DNA of 64,000 nt, from NCBI GenBank assembly GCA_002340095.1, contig DDKS01000040.1:23577-87576 (forward strand), in the 5' to 3' direction. Below, in pieces: positions 15,804-25,395 of the stretch (the first letter of the stretch is position 1; the number at the start of each line of letters is the position of its first letter). The notes beneath the pieces were generated by a model. That model saw only the letters and a program-made list of their open reading frames with translations, was not told the origin of the DNA and made no database searches. Made by a program: the position numbers and the translations under genes. Origin of the DNA: Betaproteobacteria bacterium UBA2592. GTDB taxonomy: Bacteria; Pseudomonadota; Gammaproteobacteria; Burkholderiales; Rhodocyclaceae.

Positions 15804-16936
15804 GCGATCACGGCGGCAGCCGCCTTCTCGGCGGTGTTCTGGCGCAGTTGCAGGTGAATGTCGGTGAAGGCTTGTTCCAGGAAGGTGGCAATGCGCTTGT
15901 CCCCCTCCAGATTGAGCAGGGCCTGGGCCAGGTTTTCCGGCGTGGCATCCTCCTGCAGCAGTTCCGGGACCAGGAAGCGGCCCGCCAGCACGTTGGGCAG
16001 CCCCACATAGGGCAGATAGCCTTTGCGCTTCATGATCCGGTAGGAGGTGGGGGCGAGCTTGTAGGTGATGACCATGGGCCGCTTCACCAGCGCCGTCTCC
16101 AGGGTGGCCGTGCCGCTCGCCACCAGCACCACGTCGGCAGCTCCCATGGCATCCTGGGCGTGGCCGAACAGAAGCCGGAAGGGCAGGTTCGCCACCTGGT
16201 TGCGGTAGATGGCGGTCTCGAACTGAAGCCGGGTTTCCCGGGTGGCCAGAGGGACGAGAAACACCGCCCGGGGCTGAATGTCATGGATCAGCCGGGCGGT
16301 CTGGACGAAGGTGTCCGCCATGTATTCCAGTTCCGACTGGCGGCTGCCAGGCAGGAGGGCGTAGATCGGCGCTTCCTGGGGGAGGTTGAGTTTGGCCCGG
16401 ACTTCCTTCTTGTCCGTGTGCAGGGGAATCTGATCCGCCAGGGGATGGCCCACGTAGGTGACAGGGACCCCGACTTTCTCGTACAGGGGCGGCTCCATGG
16501 GAAACAGGGCCAGCACCCGGTGCACCGCCCGGGCGATCCGGTGAATGCGCTTGCCGCGCCAGGCCCAGATGGAGGGACTGACGTAATGGAGGGTGGTGAC
16601 GCCCCTCTCTTTCAGGTCGGCCTCCAGGCCCAGGTTGAAGTCCGGAGCATCGACGCCGACGAAGATGTCGGGTGGATCCTGCAGCAGCCTGGCCTTGAGC
16701 TGGCGGCGGATGCCGGCAATCTCCCGGTAACGCTTGAGCACCTCCACATAGCCCATGACCGCCAGCTTTTCCATGGGCCACCAGGCGTCGAAGCCCAGGG
16801 CCGTCATTTTCGGCCCGCCGATGCCGCAAAAACGGGCATCGGGCAGCCGGACCCTGAGCGCGGCGATCAGGTGGCTGGCAAGCTGGTCTCCCGAAGCCTC
16901 GCCCGCCACGATGGCGATGCGGGGCGAGGCCTTCAT
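15788..16936 (-). CDS. lpxB: Lipid-A-disaccharide synthase
   Basis: The product (382 aa) is a GT19 enzyme that joins lipid X and UDP-diacylglucosamine to form the lipid A disaccharide at the inner membrane. Landmarks are IAIVAGEASGDQLASHLI, FCGIGGPKM, YVSPSIWAWRGKR, LFPMEPPLYE and the C-terminal VASGTATLETAL donor-binding segment. It overlaps lpxA by ATGA. Confidence 0.96.
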   Translation of the reverse strand: MKASPRIAIVAGEASGDQLASHLIAALRVRLPDARFCGIGGPKMTALGFDAWWPMEKLAVMGYVEVLKRYREIAGIRRQLKARLLQDPPDIFVGVDAPDFNLGLEADLKERGVTTLHYVSPSIWAWRGKRIHRIARAVHRVLALFPMEPPLYEKVGVPVTYVGHPLADQIPLHTDKKEVRAKLNLPQEAPIYALLPGSRQSELEYMADTFVQTARLIHDIQPRAVFLVPLATRETRLQFETAIYRNQVANLPFRLLFGHAQDAMGAADVVLVASGTATLETALVKRPMVITYKLAPTSYRIMKRKGYLPYVGLPNVLAGRFLVPELLQEDATPENLAQALLNLEGDKRIATFLEQAFTDIHLQLRQNTAEKAAAAVIACLPA

Positions 16937-17712
16937 CGGATGATGCCGCGCCTGGAGATGTTGAGGAAATCCACGAACAACTGCACGTCCGGCTGCTCCC
17001 GGGCGGCCTCGACCAGCTTGGCCTTGGCTTCTTCGAGCATCAGGCCGGACTTGTAGAGGGTCCGGTAGGCCCGCTTCAGGGCGGTGATGGAATCGGCACT
17101 GAAACCGCGGCGCTTGAGCCCTTCGACATTGATGCCGTAGGGGGAGGCCGTGTTCCCGGCGGCCATCAGGTAAGGCGGCACATCCTGAAGCACCACGGTG
17201 CCGACGGCGGTCATCACGTGGGCGCCGATGCGGCAGAACTGGTGCACCCCGGTGTAGCCTCCCAGAATGGCCCAGTCGTCCACATGCACATGACCGGCCA
17301 GCTGGGCATTGTTGGCAAAGGTGGTGTGGTTTCCCACCTGGCAGTCATGGGCGATGTGCACATAGGCCATGATCCAGTTGTCGTTGCCAATGCGGGTGAC
17401 ACCCGCATCCTGGACAGTGCCCAGATTGAAGGTGCAGAACTCGCGGATGGTGTTGCGGTCGCCGATCTCCAGGCGGGTGGGTTCGCCGGCGTACTTCTTG
17501 TCCTGGGGCACTTCGCCGAGGGAGGAAAACTGGAAGATGCGGTTTTCCCGGCCGATGCGGGTGTGGCCGTGAATCACCACATGGGGGCCGATCACGGTCT
17601 GGTCGCCGATCTCCACATGCTCGCCGATGATGCTGTAGGCGCCGATCTCGACACCATGGCCGATCCTTGCCCCGGGATGGATCTGGGCCGTGGGGTGAAT
17701 CCTGGTACTCAC
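16933..17712 (-). CDS. lpxA: UDP-N-acetylglucosamine acyltransferase
   Basis: The product (259 aa) is a left-handed beta-helix acyltransferase built of hexapeptide repeats (IHPTAQIHPGARIGHGVEIG and onward), performing the first step of lipid A synthesis. The catalytic His lies in the MAYVHIAHDCQVG segment, and the C-terminal helical domain begins near LKRRGFSADSITALKRAYR. I choose a GTG start at 17712 overlapping the fabZ stop (GTGA), giving the usual STRIHPTA N-terminus; the longer reading starts inside fabZ. Confidence 0.95.
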   Translation of the reverse strand: MSTRIHPTAQIHPGARIGHGVEIGAYSIIGEHVEIGDQTVIGPHVVIHGHTRIGRENRIFQFSSLGEVPQDKKYAGEPTRLEIGDRNTIREFCTFNLGTVQDAGVTRIGNDNWIMAYVHIAHDCQVGNHTTFANNAQLAGHVHVDDWAILGGYTGVHQFCRIGAHVMTAVGTVVLQDVPPYLMAAGNTASPYGINVEGLKRRGFSADSITALKRAYRTLYKSGLMLEEAKAKLVEAAREQPDVQLFVDFLNISRRGIIR

Positions 17713-18149
17713 TTGGCAATATCCCGCTTGGCACACATCAGGTTGGCTTCGGCGACGACCTCCCCGTCCACCCGGGCCTCGGCCTTGTATTTCCAGATAC
17801 CGCGCATCTGGCGCTCGATGCTCACATGCAGATGCAACTGGTCCCCGGGCATCACCGGCTTCTTGAAGCGGGCATCGTCGATCCCGACGAAATAGAAAAC
17901 GGAATCGTCGCTGGGCTTTTCCCCCATGGTCTTGAAGGAAAGGATACCAGCCGCCTGGGCCAGGGCTTCCATGATCAGCACCCCAGGCATCACCGGATGA
18001 TGGGGGAAATGCCCCTGAAAGAAGGGCTCGTTGATGGTGACGTTCTTGTAGGCGTGGATGGATTTGCCCGGCTCCACCGCCACAACCCTATCCACCAGCA
18101 GGAAAGGATAACGGTGCGGCAAGTGTTCCAGAATTTGATGAATATCCAT
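17709..18149 (-). CDS. fabZ: 3-hydroxyacyl-[acyl-carrier-protein] dehydratase FabZ
   Basis: The product (146 aa) is a hot-dog-fold dehydratase with MDIHQILEHLPHRYPFLLVD at the N-terminus, the catalytic His in FFQGHFPHHPVMPGVLIMEA and the catalytic acidic residue in the following EALAQAAG helix. It dehydrates 3-hydroxyacyl-ACP in fatty acid elongation and competes with LpxA and LpxD for hydroxyacyl-ACP, which explains the clustering. ATG 18149 is preferred; the longer frame would begin at a TTG at 18158. Confidence 0.96.
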   Translation of the reverse strand: MDIHQILEHLPHRYPFLLVDRVVAVEPGKSIHAYKNVTINEPFFQGHFPHHPVMPGVLIMEALAQAAGILSFKTMGEKPSDDSVFYFVGIDDARFKKPVMPGDQLHLHVSIERQMRGIWKYKAEARVDGEVVAEANLMCAKRDIAK

Positions 18150-18154
18150 TTTTA

Positions 18155-19201
18155 TCAACTCTTTGTCTCTAGTTCTTCAAGTTTTCTCTCAAGCTCGGCT
18201 ACCCGCCGGGCCAGGCGGTCCAGATGCTTGAGCTGGGCTGCGTTCTGCAGCCACCTGTCGTGGGTATCCAGGGGATACAAGGCGGTGTACTTGCCGCCCC
18301 GGGGGATGCTCTTCATGACCATGGTGCCCGGAGAAATCTCGGTGCCCGGGGCAATCTCCAGATGACCGAGGATCATGGCCGCCCCGCCAATGGCGCAGTG
18401 GTGGCCGATCCGGGTGCTTCCGGCAATGCCGACGCAGCCGGCAATCACCGTGTGGGCACCGATGATGCAGTTGTGTCCGATCTGGATCTGGTTGTCCAGC
18501 TTGCAGCCGTCGCCGATCACCGTGTCTTCCAGGGCACCCCGGTCGATGCTGGTGTTGGCGCCGATTTCCACATCGTTGCCGAGCACCACCCGACCGACCT
18601 GGGGAATCTTCAGCCAGCCGTCCGTGTCCCGGGCAAAGCCGAAACCATCGGCGCCGATCACCGCACCGCTGTGGATGATGGCCCGTTCTCCCACCTGGCA
18701 GCCCGGATAGATCACGGCGCCGGGATGCACGACGCTGCCGGCGCCGATGCGCACTCCCGCACCGATCACCGCATTGGCGCGGATCTCAACCCCCTCCCCC
18801 AGCACCACGCCGGGGCCCACATGGGCCCCCGGACCCACATGGCAGGACGGGGGGATGGTGGATTCGCACACGGCACCGGGCTGGATGCCGGCCACGGCAC
18901 GCACCGGAGGGTTGAGCAGGGCCGCCACCCGGGCGTAATACTGATAGGGCTTGGGCGTCAGGATCGCCGCACCGGGCACCTCCCCTGCCAGTTCGGGGAC
19001 CAGGATCACTGCGCTGGCACGGGTTTCGGCCAGGTGCTTGCGATACTTGGGGTTGGCCAGGAAGGTGATCTGCCCGGCCGTGGCCCCCTGCAGGGTGCCC
19101 ACCTGGGTGATGGGTAGGCTGCCATCGCCCCGCAATTCACCGCCCAGGCGGTCCACAATGGCCGCGAGCGTGTAAGTCGCTCCGCTCGCGTCCGAATGCA
19201 T
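18155..19201 (-). CDS. lpxD: UDP-3-O-(3-hydroxyacyl)glucosamine N-acyltransferase
   Basis: The product (348 aa) has an N-terminal uridine-binding domain (about 1-100; ITFLANPKYRKHL) and a left-handed beta-helix (about 105-310) with repeated hexapeptides. The catalytic His lies in NQIQIGHNCIIGAH and ADGFGFARD is conserved. A C-terminal coiled-coil-like helix ends at ELEETKS-like residues. It adds the second acyl chain in lipid A synthesis. ATG 19201 overlaps the skp stop as TGATG; a GTG one codon upstream is possible. Confidence 0.95.
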   Translation of the reverse strand: MHSDASGATYTLAAIVDRLGGELRGDGSLPITQVGTLQGATAGQITFLANPKYRKHLAETRASAVILVPELAGEVPGAAILTPKPYQYYARVAALLNPPVRAVAGIQPGAVCESTIPPSCHVGPGAHVGPGVVLGEGVEIRANAVIGAGVRIGAGSVVHPGAVIYPGCQVGERAIIHSGAVIGADGFGFARDTDGWLKIPQVGRVVLGNDVEIGANTSIDRGALEDTVIGDGCKLDNQIQIGHNCIIGAHTVIAGCVGIAGSTRIGHHCAIGGAAMILGHLEIAPGTEISPGTMVMKSIPRGGKYTALYPLDTHDRWLQNAAQLKHLDRLARRVAELERKLEELETKS

Positions 19202-19716
19202 CACTTGCCGTCCGAGAGGGCCTTGACCACCTGGTCGGTGATGTCGAGCCTGGGACTCACCCAGACCACGTCCTGCAGGATCAGGTCGTACTTCTGGCTG
19301 TCGGCAATCTGCTTGATGGCACGGTTGGCCTTCTCGATGATTGCGGCATTGGCTTCGTTCTGGCGCAGGTTCAGGTCCTCGCGGAACTCCCGCTGCTTGC
19401 GCTGGAATTCCCGGGACATTTCGGAAAACTCCCGCTCCTTGCTGCGCCGCTCGGATTCGGACATGGTGACCGAATTCTTTTCCAGATTCTCCTGCATGCC
19501 CTGCAACTGCTTGGCCATGCGCTGCAACTCCTGGTCGCGCTTGGAGAATTCGGCTTCGATTTCCTTGGCAGCCTTGATGGCCGAGGGGGCGTTACGGAAG
19601 ATACGCTGGGTATCCACGTAACCGATCTTCAGTTCAGCCGCCTGGAGCAGCGGGGAGGAGAAAGCGGCAACAGCAGCACAGACGCTGGCGGCAAGAACGG
19701 ATTGGGTCTTCAACAT
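19201..19716 (-). CDS. skp: Periplasmic chaperone Skp/OmpH
   Basis: The product (171 aa) has a signal peptide ending near LLQAA (about residue 27), then LKIGYVDTQRIFRNAPSA and a long charged coiled coil (about 45-130) forming the tentacles, ending in a beta strand region (YDLILQDVVWV). Skp trimers hold unfolded outer-membrane proteins for BamA, encoded directly upstream in the same operon. Confidence 0.93.
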   Translation of the reverse strand: MLKTQSVLAASVCAAVAAFSSPLLQAAELKIGYVDTQRIFRNAPSAIKAAKEIEAEFSKRDQELQRMAKQLQGMQENLEKNSVTMSESERRSKEREFSEMSREFQRKQREFREDLNLRQNEANAAIIEKANRAIKQIADSQKYDLILQDVVWVSPRLDITDQVVKALSDGK

Positions 19717-19728
19717 AGTTCTCCTGCA

Positions 19729-22008
19729 TCAGAAAGTGGAACCCAGTTGGAACTGGAAGGTTTCGGTGTCATCACCGGGTTTGTCGTTGAGGGGGGCGGC
19801 AATGCTGAACTTGAGCGGACCCACCGGGGAAACCCAGGCCAGGGAAAGACCGGTGGAAGCCCGGAATTCGTCCGTCTTGATCTTCTGGCCCTTGCCGAAG
19901 GTCTGGCCCACATCGAAGAACCAGCCCAGGCGCAGGGACTTGTCGTAGCCGGGAAGCCCCCAGAGCAGTTCGGCGTTGCCGACGATCTTGCGGTTGCCAC
20001 CCAGGCGCTGGTCGGGATAACGAGGATCGACCGGCCCCAGGCTGGCCGTGGCATAACCCCGCACCGAGTTGATGCCACCCACATAATAGTTCTTGTAGAA
20101 AGGCAGACCGTCCTGCCCACCGAAACCGTCGCCGATGCCCACGTCGCCGTTGAGCATCAGGGTGAAGGTCTTGGACAGGGGAATGAAGCGCTGGTACTGG
20201 TAGCTGAGCTTCCAGTACTTGAGATCCCCGCCCGGCAGGGCAACCTCCAGGCCCGCCCGCTGATAGACGCCACGGGTGGGCATGATGTAGCTGTCTTTGC
20301 CGTCGCTGGTCCAGTTCGCCGTGAAGGGGATGGTCAGGTTCGATCCACCGTACTTGTTGACGAAATCGATGTAGCGCTGGGGGCTGTCGTCGAAAACCTC
20401 GATCTTGGTGTGATCGAGGGTCAGGCCAACACCGATGGACTCCCGCTCCGAAATGGGGAACCCAAAACGCAGGCCAGCCCCGGTAGAGGTGGTCTTGTAA
20501 TCGCCCACATCCAGAGTGGTGGGATTGACGGTACGGTGATACAAGTCGAATCCCTGGCTGATCCCATCGATGGTGAAGTAAGGATCGGTGTAGGAGAGCG
20601 ACAGGTTGCGATTGATCTTGCTGGTATTGAGTCCCAGGGAAAGATGCTTGCCGCTGCCGAAGATGTTGTTCTGGGAAATCGAACCCGACAGCATCACCTT
20701 CTCGGATTGTGAGAAACCCGCCCCCAGCATGACATTGCCGGTGGGTTTTTCCGTGACGTTGATATTGACGTCCACCTGGTCGGCCGTGCCGGGAACGGGT
20801 GGCGTCTCGACGGTGACATCGTTGAAATAGCCGAGCTTGTCCACCCGCTGACGGGACAGGGTGACTTGCTCGGCGTTGTACCACCCCCCCTCCATCTGCC
20901 GGATTTCGCGACGGATCACCTCGTCGCGGGTGCGGGTGTTGCCGGTCACATTCACCCGCCGCACATAGACCCGCTTGCCGGGATCCACGAAGATGGTGAA
21001 GGCCACCTGCTTCTTTTCCTTATCCAGCTCAGGAGAGGCATTGACGTTGGCGAAGGCGTAGCCCAGGTCGCTTAGCCGGTCGGTGATGCGCTTGGTGGTA
21101 TTGTTCAGCTCCTCCCGGGAGAAGACCTGCCCCGGTTTGAGCAGCACGAGCCGGCGGATTTCGTCCTCGGGCAGGATCAGGTTCCCCGCCAGCTGGATGG
21201 AGGAAATCTGGTAACGCTCCCCCTCGGTGATGTTGATGGTGATGTAGATGTCCTGCTTGTCGGGCGTGATGCTGACCTGGGTGGAATCCACCGCGAACTC
21301 CAGGTAGCCCCGGTTCATGTAGTGGGAGCGCAGCTTTTCCAGATCGGCGGAGAGCTTTTGGCGGGAATACTGGTCATTCTTGGTGTACCAGGTCAGCCAG
21401 CCCGGGGTGGTGAGCTCGAAGAGTTCAAGCAGATCCTTTTCCCGGAAGGCCTTGGCGCCCACGATGTTGATGGCCTTGATCCTGGCCGCCTTGCCTTCGT
21501 CGATGTTGAAGTTGATGCCGACCCGGTTGCGCTCCAGGGGCGTGACGGTGGTGGTGATGCGCACGCCGTACTTGCCCTTGGCCAGATACTGGCGCTTCAG
21601 TTCCTGTTCGGCCCGGTCGAGCAGCGCCCGGTCGAAAATCTGGGTTTCCGAAAGGCCCATGTCCTTCATGGCCTTGAGGATCACGTCCTTTTCGAATTCC
21701 TTCATGCCGACGAAGTCGATCCTGGCGATGGCCGGGCGTTCCTGCAGGACCACCACCAGCACGTCGCCCTCGATCTCAACCCGGACGTCCTTGAAGAATC
21801 CCGTCGCAAACAGGGCCTTGACGGCCTGGGAGGCCTTCTCCTCGCTCAGGGTGTCGCCGACCCGCACCGGCAGGTACGAAAATACCGTGCCGGCCTCGGT
21901 ACGCTGGATTCCCTCGACCCGGATGTCCCGGATGGTGAAAGGCTCGAAAGCAAATGCGGAAGCGGAAAACAGGCTTGCCAGCAGAACCGGGCAGATTTTT
22001 CTATTCAT
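19729..22008 (-). CDS. bamA: Outer membrane protein assembly factor BamA
   Basis: The product (759 aa) has a signal peptide (about 1-20), five POTRA domains (about 20-420; first FTIRDIRVEGIQRTEAGTVF) and a C-terminal 16-strand Omp85 barrel ending in Phe (QFQLGSTF). The lid-lock motif region is around GGINSVRGYATASLGPV, containing VRGY. BamA is the core of the BAM complex that folds and inserts outer-membrane proteins. It starts 4 bases after the rseP stop. Confidence 0.96.
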   Translation of the reverse strand: MNRKICPVLLASLFSASAFAFEPFTIRDIRVEGIQRTEAGTVFSYLPVRVGDTLSEEKASQAVKALFATGFFKDVRVEIEGDVLVVVLQERPAIARIDFVGMKEFEKDVILKAMKDMGLSETQIFDRALLDRAEQELKRQYLAKGKYGVRITTTVTPLERNRVGINFNIDEGKAARIKAINIVGAKAFREKDLLELFELTTPGWLTWYTKNDQYSRQKLSADLEKLRSHYMNRGYLEFAVDSTQVSITPDKQDIYITINITEGERYQISSIQLAGNLILPEDEIRRLVLLKPGQVFSREELNNTTKRITDRLSDLGYAFANVNASPELDKEKKQVAFTIFVDPGKRVYVRRVNVTGNTRTRDEVIRREIRQMEGGWYNAEQVTLSRQRVDKLGYFNDVTVETPPVPGTADQVDVNINVTEKPTGNVMLGAGFSQSEKVMLSGSISQNNIFGSGKHLSLGLNTSKINRNLSLSYTDPYFTIDGISQGFDLYHRTVNPTTLDVGDYKTTSTGAGLRFGFPISERESIGVGLTLDHTKIEVFDDSPQRYIDFVNKYGGSNLTIPFTANWTSDGKDSYIMPTRGVYQRAGLEVALPGGDLKYWKLSYQYQRFIPLSKTFTLMLNGDVGIGDGFGGQDGLPFYKNYYVGGINSVRGYATASLGPVDPRYPDQRLGGNRKIVGNAELLWGLPGYDKSLRLGWFFDVGQTFGKGQKIKTDEFRASTGLSLAWVSPVGPLKFSIAAPLNDKPGDDTETFQFQLGSTF

Positions 22009-22012
22009 TCAC

Positions 22013-23395
22013 TCAGCCGTTGAAGAGGGGACCCAGCAGGCGACTCAAATCGTTGAAAAACGCGAAAGCCATCAAGGTGAAAAGCAGCGCCAGGCCAACC
22101 TGCTGCCCCCACGCCATGACCCGCTCCGACAGCGGAGCACCCTTGATGACTTCGAGGATATGATACATCAAATGCCCACCATCCAATACGGGAATGGGCA
22201 GCAGGTTCAGGACACCCAGGCTGATGCTGACCAGGGCCATGAATTTCAGGTAGTAATCCAGGCCCAACCTGGCCGACTGGCCGGCATAGTCGGCAATGGT
22301 GACGGGGCCGGAAAGATTCCTCCAGGAAGCCTCGCCGGTCAGCATCTTGCCGAACATCACGAGGCTGAACACCGATTTGTCCCAGGTTTCCCGCACGGCC
22401 CGCATACCCGCTTCCAGAAAGCCATAGCGGACGAAACCCTTGAGCTCGGGCTCCCCTTCCAGGCCAGCCTCGGCCACGGAGACTCCGATGCGCCCGACCC
22501 GTATGCCCCGATCTTCGACACTGGCCGGAACGATTTCCAGACGCAGGCGCCGACCGTCCCGCTCCAGATCGAATTCCATGGCCCGACCGGGAGCGAGGCG
22601 GATCGTCTCCACCACATCGGCCCAGACTTCCACGGGCTTGCCATCGATGGCCAGGAAACGGTCCCCGGCGCGCACCCCTGCCCGGGCAGCCGGACTGTCC
22701 GGCTGGACCTGGCCCGCCACGGCCGGGATGCGGGACCGGTAAAAACCCAGTCCCAGATGCGCCATGATGTCCCCTTCCCAGCCCTGCTCCGCCAGGGACT
22801 CCAGGGGCAGACGGCGGATGGAACGGCCGCCTCCGGCATGCGCCAGTTCGAGTTCCACCTCGGACTGGCGGGCCGCCTTGTGCAGCACCAGCCACTGGAA
22901 ATCCTGCCAGGTTTGCACCGCATCCCCATCCACGCCCAGCACCCGGTCGCCCCGGGCAATTCCGGCGCGGGCGGCGGGGGATCCGGCCACCGGCTCGCCC
23001 AGCACGGGGCGCAGCTCCACGCTGCCTTGCCAGAACAGGGCCCAATAGATGAGGATGGCCAGGAGGAAATTGGCGCCGGGCCCGGCCGCCACGATGGCGC
23101 TACGCCGTCCCACGCTCTGGCGGTTGAAGGCGCGGCCGCGCTCGTGGGCCGGCACCTCCCCCTCCCGCTCGTCGAGCATGCGCACATAGCCCCCCAGGGG
23201 CAGCAGGCTGATCGACCACTCGGTCCGATCCGCGCCCAGGCGGCGGCTCCACACGACCGGTCCGAAACCGACGGAAAAACGCAGGACCTTCACGCCGCAC
23301 AGGCGCGCCGCAGCGAAGTGGCCATATTCATGGACGACGATGAGCACCCCGAGAACGAGGACGAAGGCGCCCAGGTAGAACGGCAGCTCGCTCAC
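22013..23395 (-). CDS. rseP: Site-2 zinc metalloprotease RseP
   Basis: The product (460 aa) is a polytopic inner-membrane protease with HEYGH at residues 22-26 (zinc ligands and catalytic Glu), two tandem PDZ domains (about 115-290) and the third zinc ligand in NLLPIPVLDGGH. It cleaves the anti-sigma factor RseA after DegS and removes signal-peptide remnants. Its place between dxr and bamA is conserved. The stop of dxr overlaps its start by 4 bases. Confidence 0.95.
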   Translation of the reverse strand: MSELPFYLGAFVLVLGVLIVVHEYGHFAAARLCGVKVLRFSVGFGPVVWSRRLGADRTEWSISLLPLGGYVRMLDEREGEVPAHERGRAFNRQSVGRRSAIVAAGPGANFLLAILIYWALFWQGSVELRPVLGEPVAGSPAARAGIARGDRVLGVDGDAVQTWQDFQWLVLHKAARQSEVELELAHAGGGRSIRRLPLESLAEQGWEGDIMAHLGLGFYRSRIPAVAGQVQPDSPAARAGVRAGDRFLAIDGKPVEVWADVVETIRLAPGRAMEFDLERDGRRLRLEIVPASVEDRGIRVGRIGVSVAEAGLEGEPELKGFVRYGFLEAGMRAVRETWDKSVFSLVMFGKMLTGEASWRNLSGPVTIADYAGQSARLGLDYYLKFMALVSISLGVLNLLPIPVLDGGHLMYHILEVIKGAPLSERVMAWGQQVGLALLFTLMAFAFFNDLSRLLGPLFNG

Positions 23396-24576
23396 GCTCG
23401 GTTCAGACGGGACAAAGCCTCCCGGGCGGCCGAGCGGGCCCGGAGATCGGCATCCTGGACCTGCGCCAGGGAATCGGCCGCCGTCACCGGCAGCGACTCC
23501 AGCACCGACTGCACCAGCCGGGCAATACCCGGGAAGGACAGACGGCGTTCGAGGAAGGCTTCCACCGCCACCTCGTTGGCGGCATTGAGGATGGCGGGCG
23601 CGGTGCCGCCGGCCGCCAGGGCCTCGTAGGCCAGGCGCAGGCAGGGAAAGCGCTGCAGGTCCGGCGCCTGGAAATCAAGCCGGGCCACCTGGAACAGATC
23701 CAGGGGCGCCACCCCCGCCTCGATCCGCTCCGGATAGGCCAGCGCGTGGGCGATGGGCGTGCGCATGTCGGGGTTGCCGAGCTGGGCCAGCAAGGAGCCG
23801 TCCACGTACTCCACCAGGGAATGGATGACGCTCTGGGGATGCACCACCACCTGTATCCGCTCCCCGGGCACGCCGAACAGCCAGCAGGCCTCGATCAGCT
23901 CGAGGCCCTTGTTCATCATCGAGGCGGAATCCACCGAGATCTTGCGCCCCATGACCCAGTTGGGATGGGCACAGGCCTGTTCCGGCGTCACCTGCTCCAG
24001 ATCCGCCGCCGGCAGGTTGCGGAACGGCCCCCCCGAGGCCGTGAGCAGGATGCGCCGCACGCCGCTGTCCTCCAGGCCCGGGCGAAAACCGGCCGGCAGC
24101 GACTGGAAGATGGCGTTGTGTTCACTGTCCACCGGCAGCAGGGTAGCTTCATGACGGGCCACCGCGTTCATGAACAGAGCGCCGGCAGTGACCAGGGCTT
24201 CCTTGTTGGCCAACAGCACCCGCTTGCCCTGCTCCACCGCCGCCAGGGTTGGCGCCAGGCCGGCAGCACCGACGATGGCGGCCATGACGGTATCCGCCTC
24301 GGGGGCAGCCGCCATCCGGCAGAGGGCTTCCTGGCCATGCAGCACCTCGGTGCGCAGCCCCCGGGCCCGCAATTCCCCCTGCAGTTGCGCCGCCGGCCCC
24401 GCCTCCCCCAGCACGGCATAGTCGGGGCGGAATTCCAGGCACTGATCGCGCAGCCTCTGCCACTGGCGGTGGGCGCACAGGGCAAAGATCCGGTAGCGGT
24501 CCGGATGGCGGCGCACCAGGTCCAGGGTGCTTTCGCCGATGGAGCCGGTGGAACCGAGCAGGGTGAGCTGGCGCAT
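23392..24576 (-). CDS. dxr: 1-deoxy-D-xylulose 5-phosphate reductoisomerase
   Basis: The product (394 aa) converts DXP to MEP with NADPH in the non-mevalonate isoprenoid pathway. The nucleotide-binding loop is LLGSTGSIGESTLDL (residues 6-20). Metal-binding LPVDSEHNAIFQ, the flexible loop around NLPAADLEQVTPEQACAHPN and SVDSASMMNKGLELIEA are all present. It provides precursors for undecaprenyl phosphate made with UppS. Confidence 0.96.
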   Translation of the reverse strand: MRQLTLLGSTGSIGESTLDLVRRHPDRYRIFALCAHRQWQRLRDQCLEFRPDYAVLGEAGPAAQLQGELRARGLRTEVLHGQEALCRMAAAPEADTVMAAIVGAAGLAPTLAAVEQGKRVLLANKEALVTAGALFMNAVARHEATLLPVDSEHNAIFQSLPAGFRPGLEDSGVRRILLTASGGPFRNLPAADLEQVTPEQACAHPNWVMGRKISVDSASMMNKGLELIEACWLFGVPGERIQVVVHPQSVIHSLVEYVDGSLLAQLGNPDMRTPIAHALAYPERIEAGVAPLDLFQVARLDFQAPDLQRFPCLRLAYEALAAGGTAPAILNAANEVAVEAFLERRLSFPGIARLVQSVLESLPVTAADSLAQVQDADLRARSAAREALSRLNRA

Positions 24577-24582
24577 GATGTG

Positions 24583-25395
24583 TCAGGCAGAGGTAAGCAG
24601 GAAGAAGCAGGCCCAGACAGGCAGGACGGCGGTCAGGCTGTCGATGCGGTCGAGCACTCCGCCATGACCGGGAAGGAGAGCGCTGCTGTCCTTGATGCCC
24701 GCCTGCCGCTTGAGCAGGGATTCAAACAGGTCGCCCACGACGCTCACGGCCGTGAGCAGCACCAGCAGCGCGGCCCAGGTGACGATACCGACATCGCCGC
24801 GGGGACCGGCCAGCAGCCCCAGGACGAGAACGCCGAGCACGGCCCCGGCCACCCCTTCCCAGGTCTTTCCGGGGCTGATCGAGGGAGCAAGCTTGTGCCG
24901 GCCGAAGGCGCGTCCTGAAAAATAGGCGGCGATGTCTGCCACCCAGGCAAGGCTGAGGACGGCCAACAGGACCGGCACCCCCTGATCCCGGAACTGGACC
25001 GCAGCCAGCCAGGCCGGCAAGAGCACCATCAGACCGAGCAGAGCCCCGCCCCCCCCACGGCAGGGCCAGCGTTGCCGCAGCCAGAGAGGGACGAGGATCA
25101 GCCAGAACAGGCTGGCCGCCCCATACACGGCCAGGAGGAAGGGCGACAGGCCGGCATCCGGCCAGTGGGCCAGGCCGGGAAGGAAGAAAAGCAGGGCCAG
25201 CATCAGGATGAACAAAAACGCCCCGTAGAGCTTGCGCAGCCGCTCCGGAAAGCCCGCCAGGGCGCCCCATTCCCAGCCGCCGATGGCAATGATTGCGGCG
25301 GTGAACAGGGCCCAGCCCGCCTGGGGCAGCCAGAGCATGGCCGGCACCAACACCAGCAGCATGAGCACGGCGGTGAGGCCCCGTTCCTTAAGCAT
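24583..25395 (-). CDS. cdsA: Phosphatidate cytidylyltransferase
   Basis: The product (270 aa) is a polytopic membrane enzyme making CDP-diacylglycerol. The C-terminal signature LLKRQAGIKDSSALLPGHGG followed by VLDRID is the complete CDS-family pattern. About eight membrane helices precede and follow it. The start overlaps the uppS stop by 8 bases. Confidence 0.95.
   Translation of the reverse strand: MLKERGLTAVLMLLVLVPAMLWLPQAGWALFTAAIIAIGGWEWGALAGFPERLRKLYGAFLFILMLALLFFLPGLAHWPDAGLSPFLLAVYGAASLFWLILVPLWLRQRWPCRGGGGALLGLMVLLPAWLAAVQFRDQGVPVLLAVLSLAWVADIAAYFSGRAFGRHKLAPSISPGKTWEGVAGAVLGVLVLGLLAGPRGDVGIVTWAALLVLLTAVSVVGDLFESLLKRQAGIKDSSALLPGHGGVLDRIDSLTAVLPVWACFFLLTSA

Noticed and set aside
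21380..23629. A 749-codon plus-strand frame across bamA, rseP and dxr
   Set aside because: It runs through three well-defined minus-strand genes and shows no domain; a chance open frame at high GC.
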